Positions 11,801 through 22,915 of a stretch of 64,000 bases of DNA are shown piece after piece. The notes beneath the pieces are model-generated. The model saw nothing but the letters and a program-made list of their open reading frames with translations, was not told where the DNA came from and ran no database searches. This DNA comes from Meconema thalassinum (lineage: Eukaryota; Arthropoda; Insecta; Orthoptera; Tettigoniidae). The DNA lies in the NCBI GenBank assembly GCA_946902985.2, contig OX336390.1, positions 527,576,861 through 527,640,860 of the forward strand. The letters run 5' to 3'. The first letter of the stretch is position 1. Each line of letters begins with the position of its first letter. The position numbers and the translations under genes are program-made.

Positions 11801-11990
11801 CAACCCCTTCGTACGGCCACTCCCACCACACAAACTGGAAGATTAATATTCCCCCGTTATCAGAAACACGTGGGGTGCATACACTATTAATATCTGAAGC
11901 GCCTAGGTATGTCTTCGTGAATTTAAAAAAAAAAAATGAAAATCTGTGCACTGGTGGGGGCAGCAGTGAAAGGGCATACATCATAAAACC

Positions 11991-12976
11991 TTTTAGGTAG
12001 ATTTCATTAGAAAGCTAACTATTGCAATGGGTCCCATGTTTCGACTTCCGGAAAATTTCGACATATCTTCGCGTTTCACATCCCCCAGACCCCAAAACCA
12101 CCGTCAGTTCAAAAGTTTATATATAATTTATGTATATATGTATATATGTATCTATATATATACATATATATATATCAGTTTCTTGTGGACACGATAACTG
12201 CCGTAATTTTGCCCCAATCAGTTTGAATTTTTTACATAATAAGTATCCCATTAAAATCTCGGTCGAGTTCGTTAATGGACAAAATCGGTCGAAGGGGGTG
12301 AAAATGGGGGGCTTTTTTCGATAAAGTGAAATTTCGCTATAACTCTCTTAATACGTGAAATATCGAATCCATTCAAAGTTCATAATATGTGTCGGATAAA
12401 TGCCAAAAATTTATGTCAAATAAGGTTTTTGATAGCACCAACCATTGACCAAAGGGGTGGAAAAAAGTGGGTTTTTCGGGAAACATTAATCATATCTCTC
12501 TTAATAGGCACAATATCAAAACCGTACAAAATGGACAATATTCCTCCAATAATTACCTAAAACTTTTGTCTGAAAGAATTTTTGATATGACCCACCATTA
12601 CGCCACGGGGTGAGCAAAATGATTTAAATTATAAGAAAATGCCAAGTGCCAAGAGAGGTTGCCATGACAACTTTACTTTTAATTGATAAGGGATGAGTCA
12701 TCAGCAGTTGCTATGACAACGCCACTGCACGAGATAACATTCAGTTTTCCATCTGTCTGTGGGAAGCGACTTCGGTATCGGAACTGGTAGCATGCTGAAC
12801 TTCTATGCCCAGGGTCGCGGGTTCAAACCCGGCTGAAGTCGTCGGATTTACTAAGAGCGCTAAAAAAACCTGAGTTTGCTTTCCTTCGGAGGAGAAGTTC
12901 CAACGTTCGTTGCGAGTTGATGGTTCCGGTGGCATCTAGTAGCCGAGTTCACAGATAGGTGTCGTTGATGGTAGTA
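11991..12976 (+). repeat. Large tandem duplication, unit 1 (986 bp)
   Basis: Unit 1 begins TTTTAGGTAGATTTCATTAG and is repeated from 12977 with the same order of landmarks: TTCGACATATCTTCGCG, a TA-rich tract, TCTCGGTCGAGTTCGTTA, CACAATATCAAAACCGTAC, then a SINE-A head. Scattered substitutions and small indels separate the two units. Confidence 0.85.
12765..12976 (+). mobile_element. SINE-A copy 1, head and partial body, inside duplication unit 1
   Basis: The tRNA-like head has GGTAGCATGCTGAACTTC and the B box GGGTTCAAACCC. The body includes TTCCTTCGGAGG. It is cut at the duplication junction, so its 3' tail is missing. Confidence 0.8.
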
Positions 12977-13099
12977 TTTTAGGTAGATTTCATTAGAAAG
13001 CTAACTATTGCAATGGGTACCATGTTTCGATTTCCGGAAAATTTCGACATATCTTCGCGTTTCACATCCCCCAGACCCCAAAACCACCGTCAGTTCAAA

Positions 13100-13138
<39 letters not shown>

Positions 13139-13940
13139 CAGTTTCTTGTGGACACGATAACTGCCGTAATTTTGCACCAATCACTTTGAATTTTTTTACC
13201 GAATATGTATACCCATAAAATCTCGGTCGAGTTCGTTACTGGGCTAAATCGGTCGAAGGGGATGAAAATGGGGGACTTCTTTTTTTTGAAAAAAAAAATG
13301 AAATATTACTATAACTCTCTTAATATGTGAAATATCGAATCCGTTCAAAGTTCATACTATGTGCCGGATAAAGCTCAAAAATTGATGTTTGAAGAGTTTT
13401 TTTATAGCACCAACCATTGACCAAAAGGGTGGGAAAAAGTGGGTTTTTCGGGAAACATTAATCATATCTCTCTTAATAGGCACAATATCAAAACCGTACA
13501 AAATGGACAATATTCCCCTAATAATTACCTAAAACTTTTGCCTGAAAGAATTTTTGATATGACCCACCATTACGCCAAGGGATGAGGAAAATTATTTCGG
13601 AATTATAAGAAAATGCCAAGAGCTATCAGTGGTTGCCATGGCAACACTACTAAATTGATGAGGGATGAGCCATCAGACGTTGCCATGACAACGCACTTGC
13701 CCGAGATCAGATTCAGATTTCCATCTGACTAAGTGTGAAGCGGCTTCGGTGACGTAACTGGTAGCATGCCCAAGGTCGCGGGTTCAAAGCCGGCCAAAGT
13801 CGTCGGATTTTCTAAGAGCGCTAAAAATCCCTCAGTATGCTTTCCTTTGGAGGGGAGGTTCCAACGTTCGTTGCGAGTTGCTGATTGCGATGGCATCTAG
13901 TAGCCAAGTTCACAGCTAGGTGTCGTTGACGGTAGTATCT
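12977..13940 (+). repeat. Large tandem duplication, unit 2, including a (TA)n tract at 13103-13132
   Basis: Unit 2 of the 986-bp duplication differs in detail from unit 1, for example by a longer poly-T/poly-A stretch near 13280-13300. It runs directly into the full SINE-A tail that unit 1 lacks. Confidence 0.85.
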
Positions 13941-14117
13941 AGTAGCAACATTAGGAACTACTGCTTGAAATTGAGCGTCTGCATTCCTTACCTGAATTAC
14001 AGACTAATACAGCCATCACAATTCACACCGTTTATCAGACAGATTCTACACTCACCCAAAGTACACGGGGTTACATGACCGCGTTGTCGCAGCCCCTAAA
14101 CTGAGGAACCAACCAAC
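13739..14117 (+). mobile_element. SINE-A copy 2
   Basis: The tRNA-like head has lost about 20 bp between GGTAGCATGC and CCAAGGTCGCGGG. The body is followed by ACACCGTTTATCAGACAG and the 3' hairpin GGGG / CCCC around TTACATGACCGCGTTGTCGC. The end is the SINE-A signature AAACTGAGGAACCAACCAAC. Confidence 0.85.
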
Positions 14118-14447
14118 ATCTCTGCGGGAGATATAATTTTGCGTGAAGAAGTAACAGACCGTTACATAGTTACACATCAGTGTCGAATCCTTGCATAAGG
14201 ACAGTGTGACCTCAAGTATAAAAATGGACTCCAAATGACAAGAAGGTTACCGTCATCATAAGACAATAAAATGTTTATAATATGCATAAAATGACGAAAA
14301 ACAAAGTTAATTAATCTCCAATTATAAAATACTTTCACGCAATAAATGAGGTCTGATCCTTTTACGAAAACCTGCATATTCTGCCTATTTTCGCCTATCC
14401 CCAAGTTTGGCCGGTGAAATCTACCTCCGCCTTCCGGCGTGCCGAGA

Positions 14448-14535
14448 GGACTTTTTTATTTTTAGCATCTAATCTTCACAATCCAAAGGGTCCCCACGAT
14501 GCTCGAGTAAATCCCCATTTAGCCTCTTGGGCTCC
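14448..14535 (-). repeat. Dispersed repeat fragment, inverted relative of 11190-11300
   Basis: On the minus strand it reads GGGAGCCCAAGAGGCTAAAT and then GGGGATTTACTCGAGC, matching the plus-strand copy near 11195-11240. Confidence 0.45.
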
Positions 14536-14589
14536 CCTACTATAACTAGTGAAGTAGAAGACGCCTTAGCTCACTTGATGAAGGCGAGG

Positions 14590-14905
14590 TATCATTAACA
14601 AATAGGGAAGAATTAATTAAAATATTAACTAAGCTTAACATGATTCTTGAAACTAAAGAGATTCCTCAACAGGGCATACTAATTCTCATCCACAAGAAAG
14701 GCTGATAAGTTTGCTGTCCGTCTTGTATAAATTGTTCATGAACATTTTGACAAACAGGCTTCCATACGAAATTCAGCATTGTGGACCACTTGCAAGCAAT
14801 CAACCACATAATCGAGAAATCTCAGGAATTCAATTTAAGTTTTTATACAAGAAAGCGTTTGATTTTGTAGAAAACATTAGTGTCCTGGATTCAATGAAAG
14901 ATTTA
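14590..14905 (+). pseudogene. LINE reverse-transcriptase fragment
   Basis: In-frame scraps ISLLSVLYKLFMNILTNRL and AINHIIEKSQEFN resemble the RT domain around motifs 1-3 of LINE ORF2. FYTRKRLI-like text lies where the DYxKAFD region is expected. Stops and small deletions break the frame, and the catalytic YxDD is not present. It is immediately followed by a SINE-C head. Confidence 0.6.
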
Positions 14906-14916
14906 GAGTCCACTTC

Positions 14917-15100
14917 CTGGTGAAGCGGCTAGTGTTCTTGGCTGTCGCCCCGGAAGAAGTCCGGGTTTGATTCCCGGCTCTGTCGAGGAATTTAATTCTC
15001 GTCTTGAGGGCTGGATTGGGGTCCACTCAGCCTTATGTGGCAAAACTGAGGTGTGATCGATTCTCACCACAGCCATTCTGGAAGTGGTGCCAGGGGTTAT
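14917..15100 (+). mobile_element. SINE-C copy 4, head half
   Basis: GAAGCGGCTAGTGTTCTTGG is followed by GGGTTTGATTCCCGGCTCTG and ends near CATTCTGGAAGTGG. The tail is missing. Confidence 0.8.
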
Positions 15101-15295
15101 TTTAATTATGTCTAGTATCCTTTAATCTTAACTTTAAACAATATATTAAACACAGCCTACTTTACAGTATTTGAAATTAATTATTTCATTTCTTTTCTTC
15201 TGTTCACAACGTAAAGTAAGATTCAACTCTACTACGGTGGTCAGATTTCTGCCTCAAAAGCACGCTGAGTGACATAATAGATTGGAACAGGATAA

Positions 15296-16211
15296 AGCCC
15301 GTTGCTCACGGTAAAATTTTCCTTCTAATGTATTGTACAATAATTTAATTTTATAAAATTTCTGTTGCTCACGGTCAAATTCAAGTTTTATAAAACCTTT
15401 GATAAAACTTTCCATAAAATAGGACATGTTCTATTCCGTAAAATTAATTTTACGAAACGAACCAATCAGGGAAGCTGACATGATGATGATGCTGGCGCCA
15501 CGTGGTGAGAAGATTGTGAAGCTCGCTTGTAAACAAACGCTTCGAAAATGGCAGGCTCCGGCTGAACTAATAAGGAAGCTGTTGGTGTTTTACTGGACGA
15601 GTACCAGGAATATCCGTGTATGTATGAGGTTAAAACGCCCATATACCACAATGGATATGCAAGAAGGGAGGCAGAAATCTCAATCGCCGAATATGTTTGA
15701 CAAATTCGACCGAACACCCGCCAGGCTGATGTGAAGGCGAAGATAAACGGGCTTCGAACTCACTTGCAGTCTCATTTCACGAGAAATGGCTTTTCTCATG
15801 TTAGTGTCCTGTCGAATAATTTTGGGACCAACAAGATCTAGGAGTTTTTTTTAAACTGCTTTCCTCCATTCTTAGAAAATTCCTATATGAATTCTGATCT
15901 TCTAACCTCAACTCATTTTCGACCCAGGACAGCATTCCTTTTTATCCATTCCCGAGTCCAGGACTCCCTAGCATTTCTTTTCTTCCTTTTTACCACAGTA
16001 CGACATTGTAGCTAAAGCAGCAATTTTTGCTTTGTTTGTTGGAGCCATACTCTCAAACCAATGTGTGTTGAACAGCTGATTCTTGGTTCAGAAGTTTATC
16101 GGTAGATGGCGATCCTGATACATCCACGGATTTTATAAAATAATTTTACCGTGAACAACACAGCTTGCTTTCGTGAAATTTTAAGAAACATTTTACCGTG
16201 AGCAACGGGCA
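15296..16211. mobile_element. PIF/Harbinger-like element carrying a MADF-domain ORF relic
   Basis: Inverted termini read GCCCGTTGCTCACGGTAAAA on the left and its complement TTTTACCGTGAGCAACGGGC on the right. One mismatched base lies outside each terminus, and a TAA flanks both ends (15293-15295 and 16212-16214). A 3-bp TWA duplication is typical of PIF/Harbinger, and those elements often encode a second Myb/MADF protein beside the transposase. Here only the MADF-like ORF is visible; no DDE transposase was found. Internal repeats of the termini at 15362-15380 and about 16140-16160 suggest a subterminal repeat structure. Confidence 0.72.
15548..15841 (+). pseudogene. MADF-domain (Adf-1-like) protein relic in the PIF/Harbinger-like element
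   Basis: One frame from the ATG at 15548 reads through 97 codons with two in-frame TGA stops (15563-15565 and 15698-15700) before the TAG at 15839-15841. Between the stops lies VLLDEYQEYPCMYEVKTPIY, and after them ADVKAKINGLRTHLQS. These fit the MADF fold: an aromatic-rich first helix, then the K-x-K-I-x-x-L-R helix seen in MADF/SANT-like DNA-binding proteins. In Harbinger elements such a protein partners the transposase for nuclear import or DNA binding. That role is family knowledge; this copy is dead. Confidence 0.65.
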
Positions 16212-16242
16212 TAATTCTTTTTACTGAGTATCTTCACATTGT

Positions 16243-16502
16243 TCAATCGCGGGTTCGATTTCCTCGGTCATCCTAGAAGTGTCTTTTCGCGGTTTTCCAT
16301 TTCTACTCTAGACAAAATGTCTAGATGGTTCCTAACTTAATGCCACAGCCGCCTCCTTTCCAAACTTCACCTGCATTACAAATACACTAACTTGTACTGC
16401 CATCACAATGACACACGTTATCAGACATATTCAACACACACCCCGCTACATGGGTCTACATGGCCACGATGTCGCGAAACCTCCAAGTCATAAAACAACA
16501 AC
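16243..16502 (+). mobile_element. SINE-C copy 5, body and tail
   Basis: GGGTTCGATTTCC joins directly to TCATCCTAGAAGTG, so the middle of the SINE is deleted. The tail has ACGTTATCAGACA, a degraded hairpin with ATGGCCACGATGTCGC and AAAACAACAAC. Confidence 0.7.
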
Positions 16503-16814
16503 TGAGATAGGGGCAATATGAAAATTTCGGTAAGGTCTACGGGATGGTCGGTACCACACCTTTTTTCTTTCAGTTGATTCGGACGCTGAGGAATTCATAA
16601 GGCACACGCGTGCCATTCTTGGCCGACTGACACTCATATAGTCAAACACAGACATGACACACAGACCCCTGAGTGATCTCGTAAGCCAATTTCATGTTTA
16701 TGAAAGTAGGCTCAATGCTGCTAACAATTATTAAGAAATAATGAGTTTCAGGATAATATGCCTTCAATATGAACTATTATACTCACATTTAGTTGACCGC
16801 CTTTGGTGCTCTCA

Positions 16815-17148
16815 GGGTCCGTTTTGCGACTGGTCGGTCCGTCTCTGCCAAATTCGACTCCGTGGACTGGAACGGGGTACACTCAGCATCGCGAGGCGAA
16901 GAGAGAAGAGTTGTGGGTTATTTCTCACCGCAGCCATCTTAGAAGTGGTTTTGTACCACTCAAATACCGGGGTGATAACTAACTTATGGCCCCAGCCACT
17001 TCTCTCAAATCCTACGACCTAATTACCAATAAACACTTGTACAGATACCACAATAACACACGTTATCAGAGAAAATCTATACTCGTCCAAGTAAACGGGA
17101 CTAAATGCTCATGATGTCGCAAGCCCATTAAATGTATTAAAATAACAC
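16815..17148 (+). mobile_element. SINE-C copy 6, degraded
   Basis: The order CTCTGCCAAATTCGACTC, GAACGGGGTACACTCAGC, CAGCCATCTTAGAAGTGG, GATAACTAACTTATGGCC and ACACGTTATCAGAG follows SINE-C. The 3' hairpin is partly eroded (CATGATGTCGCAAGCCC). Confidence 0.7.
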
Positions 17149-17487
17149 ATGCCGTTAAGATTACCCTGATCAATTCAGTTTCTTAATTGATTATAACGTA
17201 CTGTAGTCTAAAAAATAACATACGGCAGAAACAGTAGCAGATCGCTCTGTTTTAGTATTACTCAAGTGTACGGCCATCAGCATGACCACTCAGTCTTAAC
17301 TACATTCGTAGACTTCGACTTTCACCGTCTGGTAGTTCCGTATATATGAATAGAAGGACGGCTATGTAACACCACGAGACAAACACGTTGCATAATTCAG
17401 TATAAAGGGATGCCCAGTATTATCATGTTTGTAAAGAAACAAAACTGGGAGTTTACCTGTGATGGTATGTTGCGCAGAAAGCGACAC

Positions 17488-17840
17488 GGGCGTAGCGGCT
17501 AGCATTCTTGGCTGCTACCCCGGAGGTCCAGGTTCGATTCCCAGCTCTGCCAAGAAATTTAATTCTGGGCGAGGGCAGAAACGGGGGACACTCAGCCTCA
17601 TAGAACTCAGAAAAGTGGGTTCAGCCATCCTGGAATTGGTTTCCCAATTACTCCATGCAAATGCCGGAATGGTTCTTATCTCAAGGCCACGGCCGCCTCC
17701 TTCCCAATCCTCAACCTGAATTACAGTTACACCTACTTAATACAGCCATAACAAAAACACAGGTTATCAGATAAACTTACAGACACACGTACTTGGGGCT
17801 AAATGACCACGATGTCCAAGCCCTTCAAATGAAACAAGCG
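17488..17840 (+). mobile_element. SINE-C copy 7, near full length
   Basis: The head GCGTAGCGGCTAGCATTC, the B box GGTTCGATTCCC, the body CAGCCATCCTGGAATTGG and ACGGCCGCCTCCTTCCC, and the tail AACACAGGTTATCAGA are all present. The hairpin GGGGCT / AGCCC lies around AAATGACCACGATGTCC. It is a good reference copy for the family. Confidence 0.85.
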
Positions 17841-18937
17841 ACACAACATCGTCCGCTCTAGAATTGTCACCTTCCTGCGCAAGAGAGGGTTAGAAGTCTT
17901 GAAAGATGGTAGTTGTAGTTTTAAGGGGCGGAACAGCGAGGTCGTCTGCCCCTACTCTAGGAAGATGTACACAGTGAGTAATGGTAGCAATAAGCGTATC
18001 AACGCCATAAATAGAATGAATGTTGCAGAAATAGTTGACCGTAACATTCGCTTTGCGATGTCAACAGCTCAGCCCAATGAAGTAGTCAGTAAAAGGAAGG
18101 GGGAAAAAAAGAAGACATTATGACTCAACAATATCTTCTTTTATCAACTCATCCTAAACAGTATACTAAAATAATAAAATAAAATTAAAATAATTACTAA
18201 CACTGAAATGTCTTTTTAGTCACGCACTTAATAAGTTGAAAATAATTGTATATTATATAATGTATAGGCCTACGTAGCCTACTCTAGCGCATCTTCTTGG
18301 TTTGATGGTCCCTGACCTGGCTCAAGTCTTTTTTCTTAGTGTTAGAACTCGAACTTCCTTGGGAGTTAGGTACCTGTTCAGATTTTTTTTGTGTCATTTC
18401 CATGTATCACTCTTGATAGGAAATGAAAATATGACATTGTAAATCCTGTTTTTAGGTATATCAGGTTTTAGCATATCTGGCTGTGTAAAATAATAATATC
18501 CTTTAAGTATATTAAACGAAGTCCATACATTACTGTCGGACGTTTGAGAAACTTAAGCACAGGTGTAGGCCTACATAATTATTTTATACTTGGTCACAAC
18601 AAAACTTTCAACTTTGGATTTAACCTCATGGGAAGAAATGTCCATGTACGTTGTACTTGAGAAGTTCTTGACTTGAGGTTGATTGATTTTATTTCTCATT
18701 TTGTACTGGGGCTACTCTTGCCTTCACAACATCCACCTTTGGTTGTGGAAGAAAACGACGGTCATAATTCAATTTCGGCAAAGGGGCTCATGGTTGATGA
18801 TTTAGGTAATTGGTGACTCCGAAGTATTCACTGAATTAATATGTTTCGATGTCCAGTACCAAATTGATAAGGTACTCGCTCATTGCGTCAGAGATTGCGG
18901 GAGAGAATCTCGACATACACTTCGGATTTAAACGTGC
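17841..18937. other. No recognisable gene or element
   Basis: This is AT-rich sequence. The only open frames are short, such as 17899-18123. I see no domain, tail or terminal repeat. Confidence 0.4.
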
Positions 18938-18938
18938 C

Positions 18939-18977
<39 letters not shown>

Positions 18978-18979
18978 CA
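18938..18979. repeat. (TTA)n microsatellite
   Basis: About 13 tandem TTA triplets. Confidence 0.95.
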
Positions 18980-19322
18980 TTTTAAATGATCTAGTCGACT
19001 TCGTCGTTACGTTACGGCGACGTCACGAAATGTACCGAGAATGCACTGAGGTGTGTGGCGTCATAGTACCGCTTGGTGCATGTGTACTGAGTTCACTGGT
19101 GAGCTCTGGCGTTACGAGACGGCAACGACACGGTTAGCGTGACGTCATCCAGCCAGCTTCCTCCTATCACCGCGCGCTCCAGCTCCCTCATGACATGTAA
19201 CTTTCTAGCGTTCTGATTGTTTCTTGATCATCTAACATGTCAAGAGTCAGCCTTTCTAGCATTTTTCAGCATTTGTAGCATTTAAAATGATATAAAGTCC
19301 AGTCTTTCAGACTGACTGTCTC

Positions 19323-19323
<1 letters not shown>

Positions 19324-19370
<47 letters not shown>
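19324..19370. repeat. (TTA)n microsatellite
   Basis: About 15 tandem TTA triplets. It is the second such tract within 400 bp. Confidence 0.95.
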
Positions 19371-19371
<1 letters not shown>

Positions 19372-19773
19372 GAGGCAAAATCATTAACCATATTGGAAAA
19401 TGCTTAATACTACGTATTAACTTCAATAACTAGTTAAATTCGTTTGAACACCTGTTCAATAATTTTCTTGCCACAGACCTCGATATAAACCATTCCAACA
19501 GACTTTAACATGACCACTACATGACTCAGTTCATTTAAGATTACTAAGAAATTGAGATACAAAAATGTTATAGTGAACAATACTATTTTTGTTTTTTGTT
19601 TTTGTGTACAAGAATATATTTCTTAATTTAAATCGTAAGGACGTCCATTTCGAAATGTATGTTAATTTATGTTGTTACTATTCACATGCACATAATTTAG
19701 TATCAGTCTAATTAACAAGCTGAAGAAGGACCCACTGAAGAGCCGTTCAAACGAATTTAATTAGTTATTATTA

Positions 19774-19845
19774 TTAGCCCTAAAGGATAATTCGCAGCGT
19801 GGAGCAAATTAGCCCTAAAGGATAATTCGCAGCGTGGTGCATTGG
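19774..19845 (+). repeat. 35-bp tandem duplication
   Basis: TTAGCCCTAAAGGATAATTC and the following CGCAGCGTGG occur twice at a 35-bp spacing. The surrounding 19371-20185 shows no gene. Confidence 0.85.
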
Positions 19846-20189
19846 ACAAGGCGTTCGCACGCCTGTACACAGTGGAGATGAATGAATGCAGACAGTAGGG
19901 ACTGTATTCTCGATGAGCAATTGTTCGTTTTGTTGACCTCTCCCCTGTGGCCTGTGGGCAGAATTAATAATGTCTGACTCTATTTGCGGCTGGTTGTGAG
20001 CAAATTTACAAAACACTACATAATTCTAGTCCCATTATGTATTATCTGCCAACTCCATAAACGCTACGTAGAGACGGCAATGATTGCCCAATTCAGCCAC
20101 CACGTTTCCTTGGTGATCTCTTGACCAAGGGATATTAAGAGGTTGAGCCTACATAATTACTTCTCGACTTCTTTTTATAAAAATGTAGA

Positions 20190-20480
20190 CTTTTTAAGAA
20201 TATTCGTGACTGCCTCCAGGGGCTCACATCTAGTGGGACGTGGGTTGGCGACCACGGGGCTCCAGCTGAGTCCGGCATTGCTTCCACTTATGCCAGGCTC
20301 CTCTCCGTCTTCTTTCCGTCGACCTCCCTTGGTCAACTCTTGTTCTCTTCCGACCCCGACGGTATTAGGGTATCCGAGGCCTAGGGAGTCATTCACTTTC
20401 CTGCCTTAATTGGCCCTTGTCTCATCTTTCCTGATCCCTCCTTAGCCTTCGAGGGTTCAGACCTCTTGTTTTCTTTTCAT
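20190..20480 (+). mobile_element. Family J repeat, longest copy
   Basis: Landmarks are GTGGGTTGGCGACCACGGG, CATTGCTTCCACTTATGCC, CTCCCTTGGTCAACTCTTG, CCGACGGTATTAGGGTATCC and TTCGAGGGTTCAGA. Parts recur at 4972-5078. GC-rich upstream text of the same style is at 55505-55640. I recognise it as a widespread arthropod-type interspersed repeat but cannot name the parent element. Confidence 0.5.
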
Positions 20481-20570
20481 TATATTTCCTTTGCTCTTTA
20501 AGATTCCCGCACTGTTTTTGTTAATTGGATCCCCGTGTATCTAAATTCCATTTAGCGATTTTTTTTTTCA

Positions 20571-20937
20571 TCTACACTCCATTTTGTAGGTTTTTTCAAT
20601 CTCCGTTGCATTTTGTAAGTATTTTCTATCTAAATTGCATTTAGCGAGTGTTTTCAACCTCAATTGCATTTTTTAAGGATTGACAATCTAAATTGCTTTT
20701 TAGTAAGTCTTCCAATATAGGGGCTGGGACTTTCGTGAGTATTTGAATTTCAATTGCATTTTGTATTTTCAACCTAAACCTCTTTTTGCAAGTATTTTCA
20801 ATCTAAATTGCATTTTGTAGGGTGCGCATTTTGTAAGTATTTTGATTCTCCATTGCTTTTTGTGGGTATTTTGAATCTAAATTTCATTTTGTAAGTATTT
20901 TCCATCTAAATTGCATTTTGTAAGTATTGTTACGTGC
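20571..20937 (+). repeat. Minisatellite-like body, copy 2, left part
   Basis: The same degenerate 30-bp units as at 1-394 are present (GCATTTTGTAAGTATTTT, CAATCTAAATTGC). The array is interrupted by a solo LTR and resumes at 21664. Confidence 0.75.
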
Positions 20938-21659
20938 CACCCCCCTAGTGGCACTTTTTGTTAACTGGATTACGGTGGGTTGAAGCACAACACAGATTTT
21001 TCCTTTAAATGAAATAATTAACTTTATTGCGGCCAGAAAGATACAGCACTCATCAGTAAATACAAGCAATTATTACCTTACTCCAGTTTCCTCATGGCGA
21101 GAAAACGTCCCCTTTCACTTGTCAGTAAGCCGCAGAAGTTAATCCCTCGTAATGAGGTGGCCCTGTGCGTTGGCTGGAAATATCTGCACTCAGCCTGTCA
21201 CCGTACTACACACTGTTTCACAATGCACCACAATCACTTCTGTCGCACTGGGAGAAAAAAAAACACACTCGTTCAAGACACAGTTCCTCTGTAGGCTTCT
21301 CACTTCCTCGCTGTCAAGAGAATCAGCTTCACTAGGGGTTTCGCAAGTCACCACACTTCTGTCGCTCAGGATAAACGCTCGCACTAGCTCATAAAAACAC
21401 AACCACAGAAAAACTCCGTCCCCTCACTGTTGAAGCCGCTTATATAGCAGGCTGGTGACTCAATGAATTCTAGAATCGTCCAGGACACACGGCTTCTCGA
21501 CATTTTCTTCACTGGGTGGGTCACGAATATTCTGGACCATCCCTTTCACTTCGCAGTCCGTTGCGTAACGCGCACGTAATACACTGAGGCAGAGCACACA
21601 CAGCCCGGGGGAGCTGTGACTCATGCGGCGAGCGACAAAACAAACTCACAGCCGTAACA
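20938..21659 (-). mobile_element. Solo LTR of the Ty3/gypsy family found at 42-49 kb
   Basis: The 722-bp LTR begins TGTTACGTGCCACCCCC and ends CACAGCCGTAACA on the plus strand, so it lies in the same orientation as the minus-strand provirus. A 4-bp target duplication GTAT flanks it (20934-20937 and 21660-21663). On the minus strand it carries a TATATAAG promoter motif and an AATAAA in CGCAATAAAG. It is clearly diverged from the LTRs at 42.3 and 48.2 kb. No internal sequence remains, which is the product of LTR-LTR recombination. Confidence 0.92.
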
Positions 21660-21663
21660 GTAT

Positions 21664-22212
21664 TGTCCATCCAATTCAGTAGTTTGAATCTACCATACAT
21701 TTTGTAAGCATTTTCAATTTCAATTGCATTTTGTAAGTATTTTGAATATCAATTGCACTTTGTGATAATTTGGAATCTGAAATGTGCATTTTTCAATCCA
21801 AATTGCATTGTGTATTTTCAATTTCAATTACATTTTGTAAGTATTTTGAACTTCAATTGCATTTTGTAGGTACGTATTTTCAATCTCATTTGCATTTTGT
21901 AAGTATTTTGAATTTCAATTGCATTTTGTATTTCGACTGTACATTGCATTTTGTACGTATTTTGAACTTAACCTACATTTTGTGTGTATTTTTCAATCTA
22001 TTCCTTTTGTGAGTATTTTCGTTCTAAATTCCCTTTTGTAAGTATTACCACTCTCCATTTTGTGAGTAGTTTCAATCTGAGTTCTTTTTTGTAAGTATTT
22101 TCCTTCTCTTAATTTTCGTTCTGGATTCTACTTCATTGTCATTTTCGCTATCACCCAGACCATTAGGGGCCGATTACCTAGATGTTAGGCCCCTTAAAAC
22201 AACAATTATCAT
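21664..22212 (+). repeat. Minisatellite-like body copy 2, right part, with SINE-type tail
   Basis: The degenerate units resume after the LTR and end at about 22135. They are followed by ATCACCCAGACCATTAGGGG, the GGGGCC / GGCCCC hairpin and AAAACAACAATTATC. The order body then tail matches positions 1-475. Confidence 0.75.
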
Positions 22213-22229
22213 AATCATCAATATTCGTG

Positions 22230-22545
22230 ACTACATGACCACGATGTCGCAAAGCCCCTAAAAAATCAACTGTACGAATCTAAGAGCGAGTTTCTGAACT
22301 CTTTAAATTACCGGAAGTGACGTTTCCTAGGTACTGGTTCAGGCCCCTTATGTGGTTTGAATTCCATTTTTGAGCGTTTAAGAGTATTTACCCGTTATAG
22401 AAGGAAATTATAGTTAAACAATTCAAGGAATCTTTTTTACTAACTTATCACCTTAGTAATTTACTTTTCTATTCTGCATAATTCCAGGATGAAACCTACT
22501 GTAGAGGGGCACATGACCTCGTAGTTCCGCCCCTTAAAACAACAA
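22230..22545 (+). mobile_element. Two orphan SINE tails
   Basis: At 22233-22262 ACATGACCACGATGTCGC runs into AAAGCCCC. At 22503-22540 a GGGGCACATGACCTCGTAG hairpin closes with CCGCCCCTTAAAACAACAA. Neither has an attached head. Confidence 0.6.
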
Positions 22546-22734
22546 TAAGTAACTAACTAAACCCAAGTACAAGGGGCTGATTAGTATGACGTTCCCAGCC
22601 TCAACTTAAATTAGCAAAATACATCACATTTTCTTTTATCTACATACGCATCTTTTGTCCGTCCCCCTAATTTTCGGGGTTGTACAACTGTTCGAGTACC
22701 AGATTTTACGGGCCTGATTACAGCGGTGTTCCAA

Positions 22735-22915
22735 GTCTAAATGAAACAACTTGCGTCGAGATCATGGATCTTAAGAACTGTCTTTCGATTCCCGGTCAAT
22801 GCATGTTGGAATTTCAAAGTGAAATACCATGTCCTGTGGTTCGGATTCCACGTTTAAAATGGAGATCCCGTGGCTCATGATCGCGAGATTAACGGTCACG
22901 TTAAACCTCAAGCTT
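22735..22915 (+). mobile_element. SINE-F copy 1
   Basis: GATTCCCGGTCAATGC is a degenerate B box. It is followed by TGGAATTTCAAAGTGAAAT, CCTGTGGTTCGGATTCCACG, GGAGATCCCGTGGCTCATG and AACGGTCACGTTAAAC. Related pieces are at 31830-31962 and 33735-33890. Confidence 0.6.

Noticed and set aside
12765..12840. Functional tRNA gene at a GGGTTCAAACCC box
   Set aside because: The same head recurs in many SINE-A copies with a constant body and tail, and a proper cloverleaf is not maintained.
18300..18860. Possible further SINE or LINE piece
   Set aside because: No consistent series of landmarks with any family found here.
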